Source: Lentisalinibacter sediminis (GTDB taxonomy: Bacteria > Pseudomonadota > Gammaproteobacteria > Steroidobacterales > Woeseiaceae). From it: 64,000 bases of DNA. The DNA is taken from positions 62,001-126,000 of the forward strand of contig NZ_JAPDRF010000003.1 in NCBI RefSeq assembly GCF_040706615.1, written 5' to 3'. The notes below the pieces were generated by a model that made no database searches, was not told the origin of the DNA, and was given only the letters and a program-made list of their open reading frames with translations. The position numbers and the translations under genes are program-made. This document shows positions 1 through 7,957 of this stretch, piece after piece (position 1 is the first letter of the stretch; every line of letters begins with the position of its first letter).

Positions 1-272
1 GTTGCCAACGACGACAACTACGCTTTAGCCGCTTAAAAACCGGCTCGAAGCCTTCCGCCCGGCACGTGCCTGTGCGTCCGGTCCCGGGAGTCATCCACAC
101 AGGATCGCGCGAGGAGTCGTCCGGGCTCCGACCGTTAAACCCCAATTCCGGGCTGGCTGCGGGTTTGCCCTTTCCACCGGGTTGCCCGTAGTGAGATCAA
201 AGGTGGAATAAGCATGTAGACCTCAGGGCAGAGGGCTTGCGGACGCGGGTTCGATTCCCGCCGCCTCCACCA
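1..272 (+). ncRNA. ssrA: tmRNA (transfer-messenger RNA), 5' part missing
   Basis: This is the 3' part of the ribosome-rescue RNA. The tag reading frame begins at the GCC resume codon at position 4 and encodes ANDDNYALAA before a TAA stop, which is nearly the enterobacterial tag. The tRNA-like 3' end is present, with a T-arm containing GGTTCGATTCC and an encoded terminal CCA at 270-272. The 5' acceptor strand and early pseudoknots lie to the left of the window. tmRNA with SmpB releases stalled ribosomes and marks the nascent peptide for proteolysis. The tag sequence is a good marker for a gammaproteobacterium. Confidence 0.97.
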
Positions 273-306
273 AACAACGATCCATCCATCCTTCATGGAT
301 GCTCTG

Positions 307-332
307 AAGCCCGCGCCAATGCGGGCTTTTTT
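307..332 (+). terminator. Rho-independent terminator of tmRNA
   Basis: A 7-8 bp stem (AAGCCCGC / GCGGGCT) closes a short CCAAT-type loop and is followed by a run of six T. It lies 35 bases after the tmRNA CCA end, so it most likely ends the ssrA transcript. Confidence 0.9.
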
Positions 333-416
333 GCGTCTGAATTCATCGATCCTCGCACTGGATCCAGCGAGGCCGCATGACTGCGTCTTCAGTCTGATTG
401 CGTTACGCTTCGGCCT

Positions 417-1454
417 ATGAGCCAGAGCAAACTCGCAGCAAGAACACCATCATCACGGATTTCACCCCTCGATCCACTACGAGTCGAGACGATCGAAAAT
501 GCCGGAGGAAGAATCCACCCGCTCGATCCGATTGGAGCCGCGGTGTTCGGTATCGATTTGTCATCCGAGCGCCCGCCATCCCCCGACGTGATCGAGGCCC
601 TCGAAAAGGAAATGGCCAGCCGCGGGTTCCTCGTCTTCAAATCCACTCAGCCACTGGCTGTCGACGATTTTCTTCGCGCCAGCTGCTGGTGGGGCGGGGC
701 GGAACTCCACAGCACGCACGGAGTTCATCCGGCGACGCCGGATAGCAACCGACATATTTTCCGCCTGTCGAATGATCGTCGTCACGGCATCCCGGGGGTG
801 GGTCCCCAGTGGCACAACGACGGCAGCTTCAACCCGGACACCTTCTCCCACGCGGGCTACCACATTGTCCGCCCGGCGGAGAAAGGCGGAGGGACCTACT
901 TCGCTCACCAGGGGGCGGCCTATGACGCTCTCCAGGAGGAGCGGCAGGAATTCTGGAGCCGTCTGTCCTCTGTCAACTCCGCGTCGGGAGTCGTCCATCC
1001 GGCAGTGCATGAACACCCGATCTCCGGACAGAAAAGTCTCTGGCTCCACCTGGGCATGACCGGCGCGGTGATCGAGAAACTTCGGCATGACGATGGCTTT
1101 CGACTGCTCAGCTCGGAAGAACTGAAGCGGCTTTGCCATGAATACAAAGACGTCCTGGATGCAGGCTTCGAAGACGGCTACGCCATCGCCTACGAGTACG
1201 AGGAGAACGACTGCATCTTCATCGACAACCTGGCGGTAGCGCATCGCGCTTCACCTCAGGCCCACTTGCCTGCCGAGGAACAGGGTCTGCGCATCATGCA
1301 TCGCAGTACCGTTCGCGGCGTCAGCGATTTGGCGCCTCGCTACGGACTGCCGATCCGTATCAACATCGCGGGGCCGAGCCCCTTCGGCGCAGGCGTCTGG
1401 CAGGCGGGCGGGATCGGTTTCCGGTGGGACGAGAGCATCCCGATGCAAAACTGA
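417..1454 (+). CDS. TauD/TfdA-family Fe(II)/2-oxoglutarate dioxygenase
   Basis: This 345-residue protein has the TauD/TfdA fold signature. A WHNDGSF segment gives the iron ligands H133 and D135, the distal iron His is H276 (VAHRAS), and an arginine further on (IMHRSTVRG) fits 2-oxoglutarate binding. Family members hydroxylate small substrates such as taurine, sulfate esters, chlorinated aromatics or amino acids; the substrate cannot be told from sequence. It stands alone between the tmRNA and the convergent sbtB gene, with no sulfonate transporter beside it. Base composition looks somewhat less GC-rich than its neighbours at the 5' end, and the 3' side of ssrA is a classic island insertion point, but no integrase or direct repeat is visible. 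Confidence 0.88.
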   Translation: MSQSKLAARTPSSRISPLDPLRVETIENAGGRIHPLDPIGAAVFGIDLSSERPPSPDVIEALEKEMASRGFLVFKSTQPLAVDDFLRASCWWGGAELHSTHGVHPATPDSNRHIFRLSNDRRHGIPGVGPQWHNDGSFNPDTFSHAGYHIVRPAEKGGGTYFAHQGAAYDALQEERQEFWSRLSSVNSASGVVHPAVHEHPISGQKSLWLHLGMTGAVIEKLRHDDGFRLLSSEELKRLCHEYKDVLDAGFEDGYAIAYEYEENDCIFIDNLAVAHRASPQAHLPAEEQGLRIMHRSTVRGVSDLAPRYGLPIRINIAGPSPFGAGVWQAGGIGFRWDESIPMQN

Positions 1455-1505
1455 AGCCGACGGCAGGGTACGCTGGCTCGCCCATCGGCGTGCGGCCGGG
1501 TGCCC

Positions 1506-1823
1506 TCAGAACTTGTGCGGCCGCAGGATCTCCACCTCCTCCAGGTAGGTGATGCCCGAGTAGTTGTCGAAGAAGTGCTCGGCCACCTCGTCGGCGATGC
1601 GGTTCGCCGCCTCCCGATCGCCGGTAATAACCTCGATCTTCACGTTGCTGAACTCGTCCACAACGGCCGCCCGGTTGGCAGGGCGCACGCCACGGCTGCC
1701 CTTGCCGCCGGCCGCCACCACCGTGTAGCCCTTCGCTCCTGTCGACTCGATCAGCCGAGCCACCTTCTCCAGGATGAGCTTCTCGGTGATGATGACGACC
1801 TTCGTTGCCTTGTAGTGAGTCAT
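1506..1823 (-). CDS. sbtB: SbtB-like PII-family signalling protein
   Basis: This 105-residue protein resembles cyanobacterial SbtB, the PII-like partner of the bicarbonate transporter SbtA. It shows the early VVIITEK strand, the GAKGYTV and GGKGSR segments of the nucleotide-binding T-loop region, and the ITYLEEVEIL final strand. It ends RPHKF and therefore lacks the C-terminal CGPxGC redox loop found in many cyanobacterial SbtB proteins. SbtB binds adenine nucleotides including cAMP and c-di-AMP in cyanobacteria and gates SbtA (family knowledge). A strong GGGGAGG Shine-Dalgarno lies 10 bases before the ATG. It sits 65 bp downstream of sbtA in the same orientation, so the two are almost certainly cotranscribed. 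Confidence 0.9.
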   Translation of the reverse strand: MTHYKATKVVIITEKLILEKVARLIESTGAKGYTVVAAGGKGSRGVRPANRAAVVDEFSNVKIEVITGDREAANRIADEVAEHFFDNYSGITYLEEVEILRPHKF

Positions 1824-1888
1824 TGCTCTTTACCTCCCCGCGCGGCTGCGCGGTCATTATCGCTTGGCATGCCTCTTTCCGCGCCCGC

Positions 1889-2896
1889 TCACAGCCCAAA
1901 TACCGCCTCGGCGAGTGCGATGTACAGCGGGATGCCGACGGCGATGGCCACCGGGGTGCCGACGCTGGTCGAGGATCCGATGTACGAGGAAGGGTTCGCC
2001 GACGGGATCGCCGCGCGCAGCGTGGGCGGCCCGGAGATGTCGGAGCTAGACCCCGCGATGACCGCGAGCAGGATCACGCCGCCCGGGCTGAAGCCGGTCA
2101 GCAGGTGCGCCACGTAGCCCAGGCCGAAGGCGATGAGGCCGTGGGCCAGTGGCGCGACGGCGCCATACACGGCGTACCAGTGCGCCACGCTGCGCAGCTC
2201 GTTCAGGCGGGTCCAGGCCTCCATACCCATGGTCAGCATCAGGATCGACAGCAGGCCCCGGAACAGCGGGTCGTAGAAGCCCTCGTAGACCAGCTCCGGG
2301 CGCGTCAGCAGACCGAGCAGCAGACCCAGCAGCAGAGCCGAGAGCGCGGAGCCCCGCAGGCTGTCTGCGATGATGGAACCGATACGGACCTCCTCCCGCG
2401 CACCGCCCTTCCGCTTCGCCAGATAGACGTTCGCCAGAACGATGGCGACGATCAGGGCCGGGATGTCCATGAACGGATACAGCGCCGGTACCCACGCCTC
2501 ATAGAAGATGTCCTGCTCCTCCAGCATCACCATGGCAGCCGCCAGCGTGGACGCGCTCACCGCACCGAACAGTCCGGCCGTGGCGATCCCGTCCTCGGTC
2601 CGCACGCCGGGCAGCGCCGCGAGCGTGTAACGCCCGACGATGACGATGGCGCAGCCAACAATGACGGCGATAGCCGCCGGCAGCAGCATTTCACCGAGTT
2701 CGGCCTCCCGGATCTCCATTCCGCCCTCCAGGCCGATGCGCATGAGCAGCATGTAGACGCAGAATTTGTAGATGGCATCCGGTATCTGCAGCTTACTGCC
2801 GGCCGCGGCCAGCACCATGCCGCCGATCAGGAAGGCGAGCGCCGGCGACTGGAACTGGGCCAGCAGGCGGCTGAAGAAGTCGATAGCGAGGTCCAT
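1889..2896 (-). CDS. sbtA: Sodium-dependent bicarbonate transporter, SbtA family
   Basis: This 335-residue, very hydrophobic protein has about ten membrane segments, and its two halves resemble each other as in SbtA. Recognisable segments include SPALAFLIGGM, the GLEGG stretch near residue 55, GLFGAVSAST in the first half and GSSSDISGPPTLRAAIP in the second half, which match the substrate and Na+ binding regions of the family. It imports HCO3- with Na+ at the inner membrane and serves carbon concentration or anaplerosis. The hydrophilic loop after TM5 (KRKGGAREE) is where SbtB docks in cyanobacteria. It is first in a sbtA-sbtB operon and divergent from a LysR gene. No RuBisCO or carboxysome gene is in the window. 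Confidence 0.92.
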   Translation of the reverse strand: MDLAIDFFSRLLAQFQSPALAFLIGGMVLAAAGSKLQIPDAIYKFCVYMLLMRIGLEGGMEIREAELGEMLLPAAIAVIVGCAIVIVGRYTLAALPGVRTEDGIATAGLFGAVSASTLAAAMVMLEEQDIFYEAWVPALYPFMDIPALIVAIVLANVYLAKRKGGAREEVRIGSIIADSLRGSALSALLLGLLLGLLTRPELVYEGFYDPLFRGLLSILMLTMGMEAWTRLNELRSVAHWYAVYGAVAPLAHGLIAFGLGYVAHLLTGFSPGGVILLAVIAGSSSDISGPPTLRAAIPSANPSSYIGSSTSVGTPVAIAVGIPLYIALAEAVFGL

Positions 2897-2925
2897 GGGT
2901 TTCTCCGGCCAATCGTTCAGGCTTT

Positions 2926-2949
2926 CGGTCAGTCAATCGGACAGTCAAT
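2926..2949 (-). repeat. Tandem 12-bp direct repeat in the sbtA upstream region
   Basis: Two adjacent copies of CGG(T/A)CAGTCAAT differ at one base. On the sbtA strand they read ATTGACTG, so each carries a TTGACT that resembles a -35 element. They lie 30 to 53 bases before the sbtA start codon and could be activator-binding half-sites or duplicated -35 boxes. Confidence 0.6.
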
Positions 2950-2965
2950 GGATTGGAGACGGATG

Positions 2966-2993
2966 TTGCGTATCGCGGGCTCTTCCGTAAAAT
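2966..2993 (+). promoter_or_regulatory. Candidate sigma-70 promoter for the LysR gene
   Basis: TTGCGT, a 16-base spacer, then TAAAAT, with the latter matching the -10 consensus at five of six positions. Transcription would start near 3000, about 22 bases before the LysR ATG. The -35 match is only moderate. Confidence 0.4.
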
Positions 2994-3010
2994 AGATTTA
3001 TTGTTCTATT
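2991..3010. promoter_or_regulatory. Inverted repeat AATAGA-N8-TCTATT, candidate LysR operator
   Basis: A perfect 6-bp inverted repeat in an AT-rich patch of otherwise GC-rich DNA overlaps the proposed -10 and start of the LysR transcript. LysR-type regulators bind such dyads and usually repress their own gene while activating the divergent one, here sbtA. Confidence 0.5.
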
Positions 3011-3021
3011 CCGTTCTTTTT

Positions 3022-3912
3022 ATGAGAACAGAGACTCTCAGACGGCTGAACTTCCGCCACCTGCACTACTTCTGGGTGGTCGCGAAGGAGGAGCACCTGA
3101 CCCGCGCGGCCGAACGGCTGCACGTCTCACAGTCGGCCATCTCCTCGCAGATACGTCAGCTCGAGGAAGAGCTGGGCCACGAGCTGTTCCTGCGCGACGG
3201 ACGCACGCTGCGCCTAACGGAGACGGGCAGCCTGGTGCTCGGTTACGCCGAAAGCATCTTCAACCTGGGCGCCGAGCTTCTGGAGACGGTGCGGGGCGGC
3301 GACGGCCAGGAGATGCCGGAGCTGCGGGTGGGCGCCGTCGCCACCCTGTCACGGAACTTCCAGCAGAACCTGCTGCGACCGGTCATCGGCGACGAGAATC
3401 TGCATCTCCTGATCGAGTCCGCGAGCCTGGAGGAACTCATCGGGCGGCTGCGGGTACACAAGCTCGACCTGATCCTCTCGAACCGGCCGGTGACCGCCGA
3501 CGACCAGCTGCCGCTCAGCTGCCGGCGCATCGCCCGGCAGACCGTATGCCTGGTGGGTCCGCCCCGCCCGCGCCGGCGCCGCTTGCGCTTCCCCGACGAT
3601 CTCGCCGGCACCGCGCTGCTGCTGCCCGGCCACAGCAGCGAGATTCGCAGTCAGTTCGACCTGCTGTGCGAAGAGCTGGGACTCGCGCCGAAAATATCGG
3701 CCGAGGTGGACGACATGGCCATGCTCCGGCTGCTCGCCCGCGATTCCGGCAGCGTGGCCATGGTGCCGGAGGTGGTCGTGCAGGACGAACTGGAGCATGG
3801 CATCCTCAGCAAGTACTGCGAGGTGCCCGATATCCACGAGAACTTCTATGCCATCACGGCCCGGCGTCACTTCCGCTCTGCGGCATTGAAGGCCGTGCTG
3901 GACGGCTTCTGA
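3022..3912 (+). CDS. LysR-family transcriptional regulator (NhaR-like), probable sbtAB regulator
   Basis: This 296-residue protein starts with a typical LysR winged helix: RHLHYFWVVAKEEHLTRAA then LHVSQSAISSQIRQLEEELG with the recognition helix at about residues 28-50. A periplasmic-binding-protein-like effector domain follows. The N-terminal wording (LNFRHLHYFW) is closest to NhaR-type regulators. It is divergent from sbtA, with an inverted repeat and tandem repeats between them, so it probably senses a carbon or sodium signal and controls bicarbonate uptake. The ATG at 3022 was chosen because it gives the canonical N-terminus, although its Shine-Dalgarno is poor. An upstream in-frame start at 2953 would overlap the promoter. 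Confidence 0.88.
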   Translation: MRTETLRRLNFRHLHYFWVVAKEEHLTRAAERLHVSQSAISSQIRQLEEELGHELFLRDGRTLRLTETGSLVLGYAESIFNLGAELLETVRGGDGQEMPELRVGAVATLSRNFQQNLLRPVIGDENLHLLIESASLEELIGRLRVHKLDLILSNRPVTADDQLPLSCRRIARQTVCLVGPPRPRRRRLRFPDDLAGTALLLPGHSSEIRSQFDLLCEELGLAPKISAEVDDMAMLRLLARDSGSVAMVPEVVVQDELEHGILSKYCEVPDIHENFYAITARRHFRSAALKAVLDGF

Positions 3913-3939
3913 TTTCGCAACAGCCCGGACGATCTGCGC

Positions 3940-4785
3940 ATGGAACCGCTGCTGGCCGACAACGAAGCCCTCATCCGGGGCGGATTCTTCCTGTGCGTCC
4001 TCCTCCTGCTGGCCGCCGCGGAGAGTCTCGCTCCCCGGCGCCGGCGCCAGCTGCCCCGCCGCACCCGCTGGTTCTCCAACCTGGGCATCGTCCTCGTGAA
4101 CACTGCCGTGCTTCGCCTTGCGTTCCCGCTGCTCGCCATCGGCGTCGCGCTGGTCGCCGCGGAGCGGGGCTGGGGTCTGCTGAATGCCTTGTCGGCGCCG
4201 TGGTGGGTCGCCTGGCCGGTCTCGATCCTGCTGCTCGACCTCGCGGTCTATCTCCAGCACGTGATGTTCCATGCACTCCCCGCCCTTTGGCGTCTGCACC
4301 GCATGCATCACGCGGACCTGGATTTCGACGTCACCACCGGGCTGCGCTTCCATCCGCTGGAGATCCTCATCTCGATGGTCTGGAAGATGGCGGTGATCGC
4401 GGCGCTTGGCGCGCCGGCGGGCGCGGTGCTGGCATTCGAGGTCCTGCTGAACGCCACTTCGATGTTCAATCACAGTAACCTCGCGATCCCGCTGGGCATC
4501 GACCGGGTGCTGCGCTGGCTCGTGGTCACGCCGGACATGCACCGCGTTCATCACTCGATACACCGGGACGAGACCAACAGCAATTTCGGCTTCAACCTGC
4601 CCTGGTGGGACCGGCTGCTCGGCACCTACCGGGACCAGCCGAGGGACGGCCACGACGGCATGACCATCGGCATAGGGCAATTCCGCGACCCCGCCGACCT
4701 GCGGCTGGACCGTATGCTGCTGCAGCCCTGGCGGGGCGACGCCGGCGGCGGTCTCGGTGGCGCTGGCGGCGCGCGCAGACAATGA
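3940..4785 (+). CDS. Sterol desaturase / fatty acid hydroxylase family membrane protein
   Basis: This 281-residue membrane protein carries the histidine clusters of the fatty-acid hydroxylase superfamily: a histidine in LQHVMFH, HRMHH, then FNHSN and finally HRVHHSIH. These bind a di-iron centre facing the cytoplasm. About four membrane segments precede and separate the clusters, and the tail is a low-complexity Gly-rich stretch. Such enzymes hydroxylate or desaturate lipid chains, carotenoids or sterol-like substrates; the real substrate is unknown. It begins 27 bases after the LysR stop and runs straight into the next small gene, so all three may share a transcript. Confidence 0.85.
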   Translation: MEPLLADNEALIRGGFFLCVLLLLAAAESLAPRRRRQLPRRTRWFSNLGIVLVNTAVLRLAFPLLAIGVALVAAERGWGLLNALSAPWWVAWPVSILLLDLAVYLQHVMFHALPALWRLHRMHHADLDFDVTTGLRFHPLEILISMVWKMAVIAALGAPAGAVLAFEVLLNATSMFNHSNLAIPLGIDRVLRWLVVTPDMHRVHHSIHRDETNSNFGFNLPWWDRLLGTYRDQPRDGHDGMTIGIGQFRDPADLRLDRMLLQPWRGDAGGGLGGAGGARRQ

Positions 4786-4798
4786 GAGGTAATCCGAC

Positions 4799-5089
4799 AT
4801 GAGCGACAGAGAAGCGTGGCTGAAGAAGGCCTGCGCCGACCCGGGATCCGTGTTCGAAGGGCCGGAGGCGCTGGCCGCGCGGGATGACCTGAGCCCGGAA
4901 GAGAAGATTCGCATACTCCGCTGCTGGGAGTACGACGCGGCCGAGTTGTCGGTGGCCACCGAGGAGAACATGCCCGGGCCGGAGAACGACCTGCTGCGCC
5001 GCACCCTGCTCGTTCTCGCCGAACTCACCGGCGATGTCGACGCCGAGAAGGTCGCGCCCAGCAAGCAGCACGGGCTCTCCGCGGACTAG
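4799..5089 (+). CDS. Small conserved hypothetical protein
   Basis: This 96-residue, acidic, soluble protein has no signal peptide or membrane segment. It is predicted mostly helical (SPEEKIRILRCWEYDAAEL). An AGAGGT Shine-Dalgarno overlaps the end of the preceding hydroxylase gene 9-10 bases before the ATG, indicating translational coupling. I do not recognise a characterised family. Its single Cys and its conserved-looking WEYD segment are the only notable features. The spacing says it belongs to the LysR-hydroxylase transcript. Confidence 0.75.
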   Translation: MSDREAWLKKACADPGSVFEGPEALAARDDLSPEEKIRILRCWEYDAAELSVATEENMPGPENDLLRRTLLVLAELTGDVDAEKVAPSKQHGLSAD

Positions 5090-5135
5090 CGCCGGCGAGC
5101 GAGCGCGCGGTGCCGGGTCCCTGGTCCGGGCGCCT

Positions 5136-7826
5136 TTAATCGGGCAGAGTCGCCGGCGTCTGGTAGAGGGCTTCGGCGCGGCGCGAGAGCCGGTCCCGGC
5201 GCACAGGATCCCGCTGCATGGCCGCGAAATACCGGTACTGGGCGTAGATTCTCGCCCGCAGGCTGTCGTGCCAGGGCGCGATCGCCAGTGCGCCGTCGAA
5301 CAGCCGATAGGTCTCCGCGAGCGGTATCCGGCCGAGGAACCGCTGGAACGCCTCCAGGAAGCGGAACTCGGCCGCGAAAGTGCGCTCCAGCCGCGCCGGA
5401 TTCTCCGCGTCCGCCGCCAGCTCGCGGAAGTAATCCGAGTGGGCGCGGCGCTTCAGCTCCAGCAGGAAGGCCTGATTGGCGATGGCCTTGTCCAGCCGGC
5501 CCTCGGCGTATTCCCAGGGGTGATAGAACTCGTAGCGGGGATGCGCGAGGGTGTTCAGCTCCGCTTCCGCGACCGCCTCGCGGATCACCGAATCCGCAGC
5601 GACGAAGTGCGCCACCAGCGACTCGGCCGAAGTGATGCCATAGGGCTCGAGGCTCGCCAGCGCTGCCCTGTCCTCGTCTAATCTGCGCCGGATGGCGCCG
5701 AGCTCGACCGGCACCGGCTCCGCCGAGCCGACCAGCAGGGTGTTGAACGGCCCGAGCCGGTGCGCGGGCAGAAAGCTCCAGACCTGCACGTGGGGGAAGC
5801 CGCGGCCGAAGGTCTTCAGGATCATGCGGTACTGGCGCGGCGGCAACGTGCCCGGGACCCACTGCACCACCAGCCCGCCCGGCGCGAGATGCTCGAGCAG
5901 CAGGCGGTAGTAGTCCAGCGAGTAGGAAAAGCCGTTGGAGGCGTACTCGTCGGCGGTCTTTTCGTCCGCGGTGATGACGTCGAACCGCCGCTCGCTGGTA
6001 TGCAGGAAACTGTTGATGTCGTCGTTGACGACCTCGAGGCGCGTGTCGCCCAGGATGCCACCGTGCTCCTCGCGGAAGTAGCCGGCGCCCTCTATCACGC
6101 CGGGCTCGATCTCCACCGCCGTGATGGCTCTCAGATCCTCGTGACGGGCGCTCTCCCCTACCAGGATCCCGGACCCGAGACCCACCGAGAGCTCGGTGTG
6201 CAGCCCGTCCTTCAGCAGCCGCGGCAGGTGGGCGAGCAGCACCTGCTTGAAATGGGTATCGCCGGTCCCGCCAATCACGATGCCGTCCACGCTCATGTAC
6301 TTCTCGCCGCTGTCGGGATCCGCGTACACCTTGGTGGTGGCGAGCGGGCCTTCCCGATAGAACAGCGTGCGGTGATCCGGTTGCTCGCCGCGGGAGGGGA
6401 AGCGGAAATCCAGCGGCGTCTGCATCATGACGACGGCGCTCGCGATCAGCATCATCGGCAGCGCGCCCCACCAGACCGGGCTGCCGGCGGGGCGCAACAG
6501 CCGCACCGCGAGGACCAGCAGCCCGAGCAGGACATTCAGCACGGCCATGAACAGGATCCCCTTTTGAATTCCGAGCCAGTCGAGCAGGAACAGACCGGGC
6601 ACGAGCGCGCCGACCACGTTGCCGAGCGTGTTCACTGCATACACCTTGCCCACCGAGCCGCCGGTCTCGCTGATGCGCCGCACGGCGAGGTGTCCGACCA
6701 GCGGGAACGTGGCGCCGATCAGCGCCGCCGGCACCAGCATGACCAGGAAGGCGATGCCGAAGCTCGCCAGCACCAGTGTCGTCGCCTCCCCCGCGATGCC
6801 CTGGAGATAGCGGCCCAGCGAGGCGGGGTCGTTCACCGCGAACAGCAGCGGCAGCGCCAGCGCCGACACCAGTCCCAGCGAGAGCTGCAGCCAGCCGAAG
6901 GCCTCGACGCGATCGCGCACGTAGCGGATCACGAACCGCACCAGGTAACCGCCCAGCGCAATGCCGGTCAGGAAGGCGCAGAGCATCGTACTCAGCGCAT
7001 AGGTGGAGTTGCCGAGGACGAAGACCAGGGAGCGGGTCCAGTAGATCTCGTAGGCGAAGGAGGTGAAGCCCGAGATAGCGAGCCCGATCAGTACGAAGCG
7101 CATGACCGCAGGGCCGGGCACCTCGGACGGCTCCTCCGGACCGAGAACGTCTTCGGCAGGCGGCGCTTCACCCGCCTCCTCGCCACCGGCGCCCCGGCCT
7201 GCAGCCACCCAGGCGATGAGCCCGATCAGGGCGTTGCCGACGGCCGCGCCCACGATCGGGGCGTGGATACCGTAACTGCCGATCAGGAAGAACCCGGTGG
7301 TCGCCGCGCCGGCCACGGCGCCGAAGGTGTTGACCGAGTAGAGCGTGCTGAGGCGCACGCCCACCAGTTCACGGCCGCTGACCAGGTAGCGGCTCAGCAC
7401 CGGCAGCGTCGCGCCCATCAGGATGGTCGGCACCATGACCAACAGAAAGGCGGCGAGGAAACGGACGGGGGCAAGAAGTACGGATGACCCGCCGACGAGC
7501 CCGTGCAAGGCCGGATAGACGATCTCCATGTGGGACAGCGCCCAGTGCGACAGCAACGCGGCCGCCGCGATGCCGACCTCGAGAACGGCGTAGAGTTTCA
7601 GCCTGTTCCCGGTGCGGTCGGCAAACTTCCCCAGGTACCAGCTGCCAAGTGCCATGCCCGCCATGAAGGCGGCCAGCACGGTGCCCACGGCCACCGCCGT
7701 GGAGCCGAAGACATGGGTCATCATCCGGGCCCAGACGACCTGATAGACCAGGGCCAGCGCGCCGGAGCCGAAGAACAGCGCCAGCACCAGCGTGAGCGAT
7801 GCGCGGGGTGACTTCCTCTCGATCAT
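5136..7826 (-). CDS. Fused membrane transporter-like / spermidine synthase-like protein
   Basis: This 896-residue protein has two parts. The first ~500 residues hold about 14 membrane segments in MFS-like pairs (GSGALALVYQVVWARMM, GATLPVLSRY, YAVNTLGNVVGALVPG). The C-terminal ~390 residues form a Rossmann methyltransferase-like domain related to spermidine synthase, with GLGSG and AVEIEPG at the nucleotide pocket and TADEKTADEYAS near the catalytic site. Normal SpeE has GGGDG and a catalytic Asp in a different context, so polyamine synthesis is doubtful. The ATG at 7826 was preferred over an upstream GTG. A second member of the same architecture lies at the right edge of the window. The substrate is unknown. 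Confidence 0.85.
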   Translation of the reverse strand: MIERKSPRASLTLVLALFFGSGALALVYQVVWARMMTHVFGSTAVAVGTVLAAFMAGMALGSWYLGKFADRTGNRLKLYAVLEVGIAAAALLSHWALSHMEIVYPALHGLVGGSSVLLAPVRFLAAFLLVMVPTILMGATLPVLSRYLVSGRELVGVRLSTLYSVNTFGAVAGAATTGFFLIGSYGIHAPIVGAAVGNALIGLIAWVAAGRGAGGEEAGEAPPAEDVLGPEEPSEVPGPAVMRFVLIGLAISGFTSFAYEIYWTRSLVFVLGNSTYALSTMLCAFLTGIALGGYLVRFVIRYVRDRVEAFGWLQLSLGLVSALALPLLFAVNDPASLGRYLQGIAGEATTLVLASFGIAFLVMLVPAALIGATFPLVGHLAVRRISETGGSVGKVYAVNTLGNVVGALVPGLFLLDWLGIQKGILFMAVLNVLLGLLVLAVRLLRPAGSPVWWGALPMMLIASAVVMMQTPLDFRFPSRGEQPDHRTLFYREGPLATTKVYADPDSGEKYMSVDGIVIGGTGDTHFKQVLLAHLPRLLKDGLHTELSVGLGSGILVGESARHEDLRAITAVEIEPGVIEGAGYFREEHGGILGDTRLEVVNDDINSFLHTSERRFDVITADEKTADEYASNGFSYSLDYYRLLLEHLAPGGLVVQWVPGTLPPRQYRMILKTFGRGFPHVQVWSFLPAHRLGPFNTLLVGSAEPVPVELGAIRRRLDEDRAALASLEPYGITSAESLVAHFVAADSVIREAVAEAELNTLAHPRYEFYHPWEYAEGRLDKAIANQAFLLELKRRAHSDYFRELAADAENPARLERTFAAEFRFLEAFQRFLGRIPLAETYRLFDGALAIAPWHDSLRARIYAQYRYFAAMQRDPVRRDRLSRRAEALYQTPATLPD

Positions 7827-7901
7827 GGCGGGATGGTACCGGAAACCCACGCCGCTTCCCGCAGGTATCGGGCGAGGCGACGCGGCGCGTTTCCGCTGGA
7901 C

Positions 7902-7927
7902 AAAAAAGCGCCCGCCGAAGCGGGCGC
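7902..7927 (-). terminator. Rho-independent terminator of the decaheme cytochrome gene
   Basis: On the minus strand an 8-bp stem GCGCCCGC/GCGGGCGC closes a TTCG tetraloop and is followed by six T. It lies 30 bases past the cytochrome stop codon. UUCG-closed GC stems are among the most stable terminator hairpins. Confidence 0.95.
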
Positions 7928-7957
7928 CCAGTTCTGGTTTTTATTATTGGTCGTTAA

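Noticed and set aside
1..416. tmRNA 3' end as an attachment site for a genomic island
   Set aside because: ssrA is a common integration site, but there is no integrase, no repeat of the tmRNA 3' end later in the window, and the following genes look like core genes.
3349..5064. A 571-residue minus-strand open frame across LysR, hydroxylase and small gene
   Set aside because: It overlaps three well-supported plus-strand genes and shows no conserved motif.
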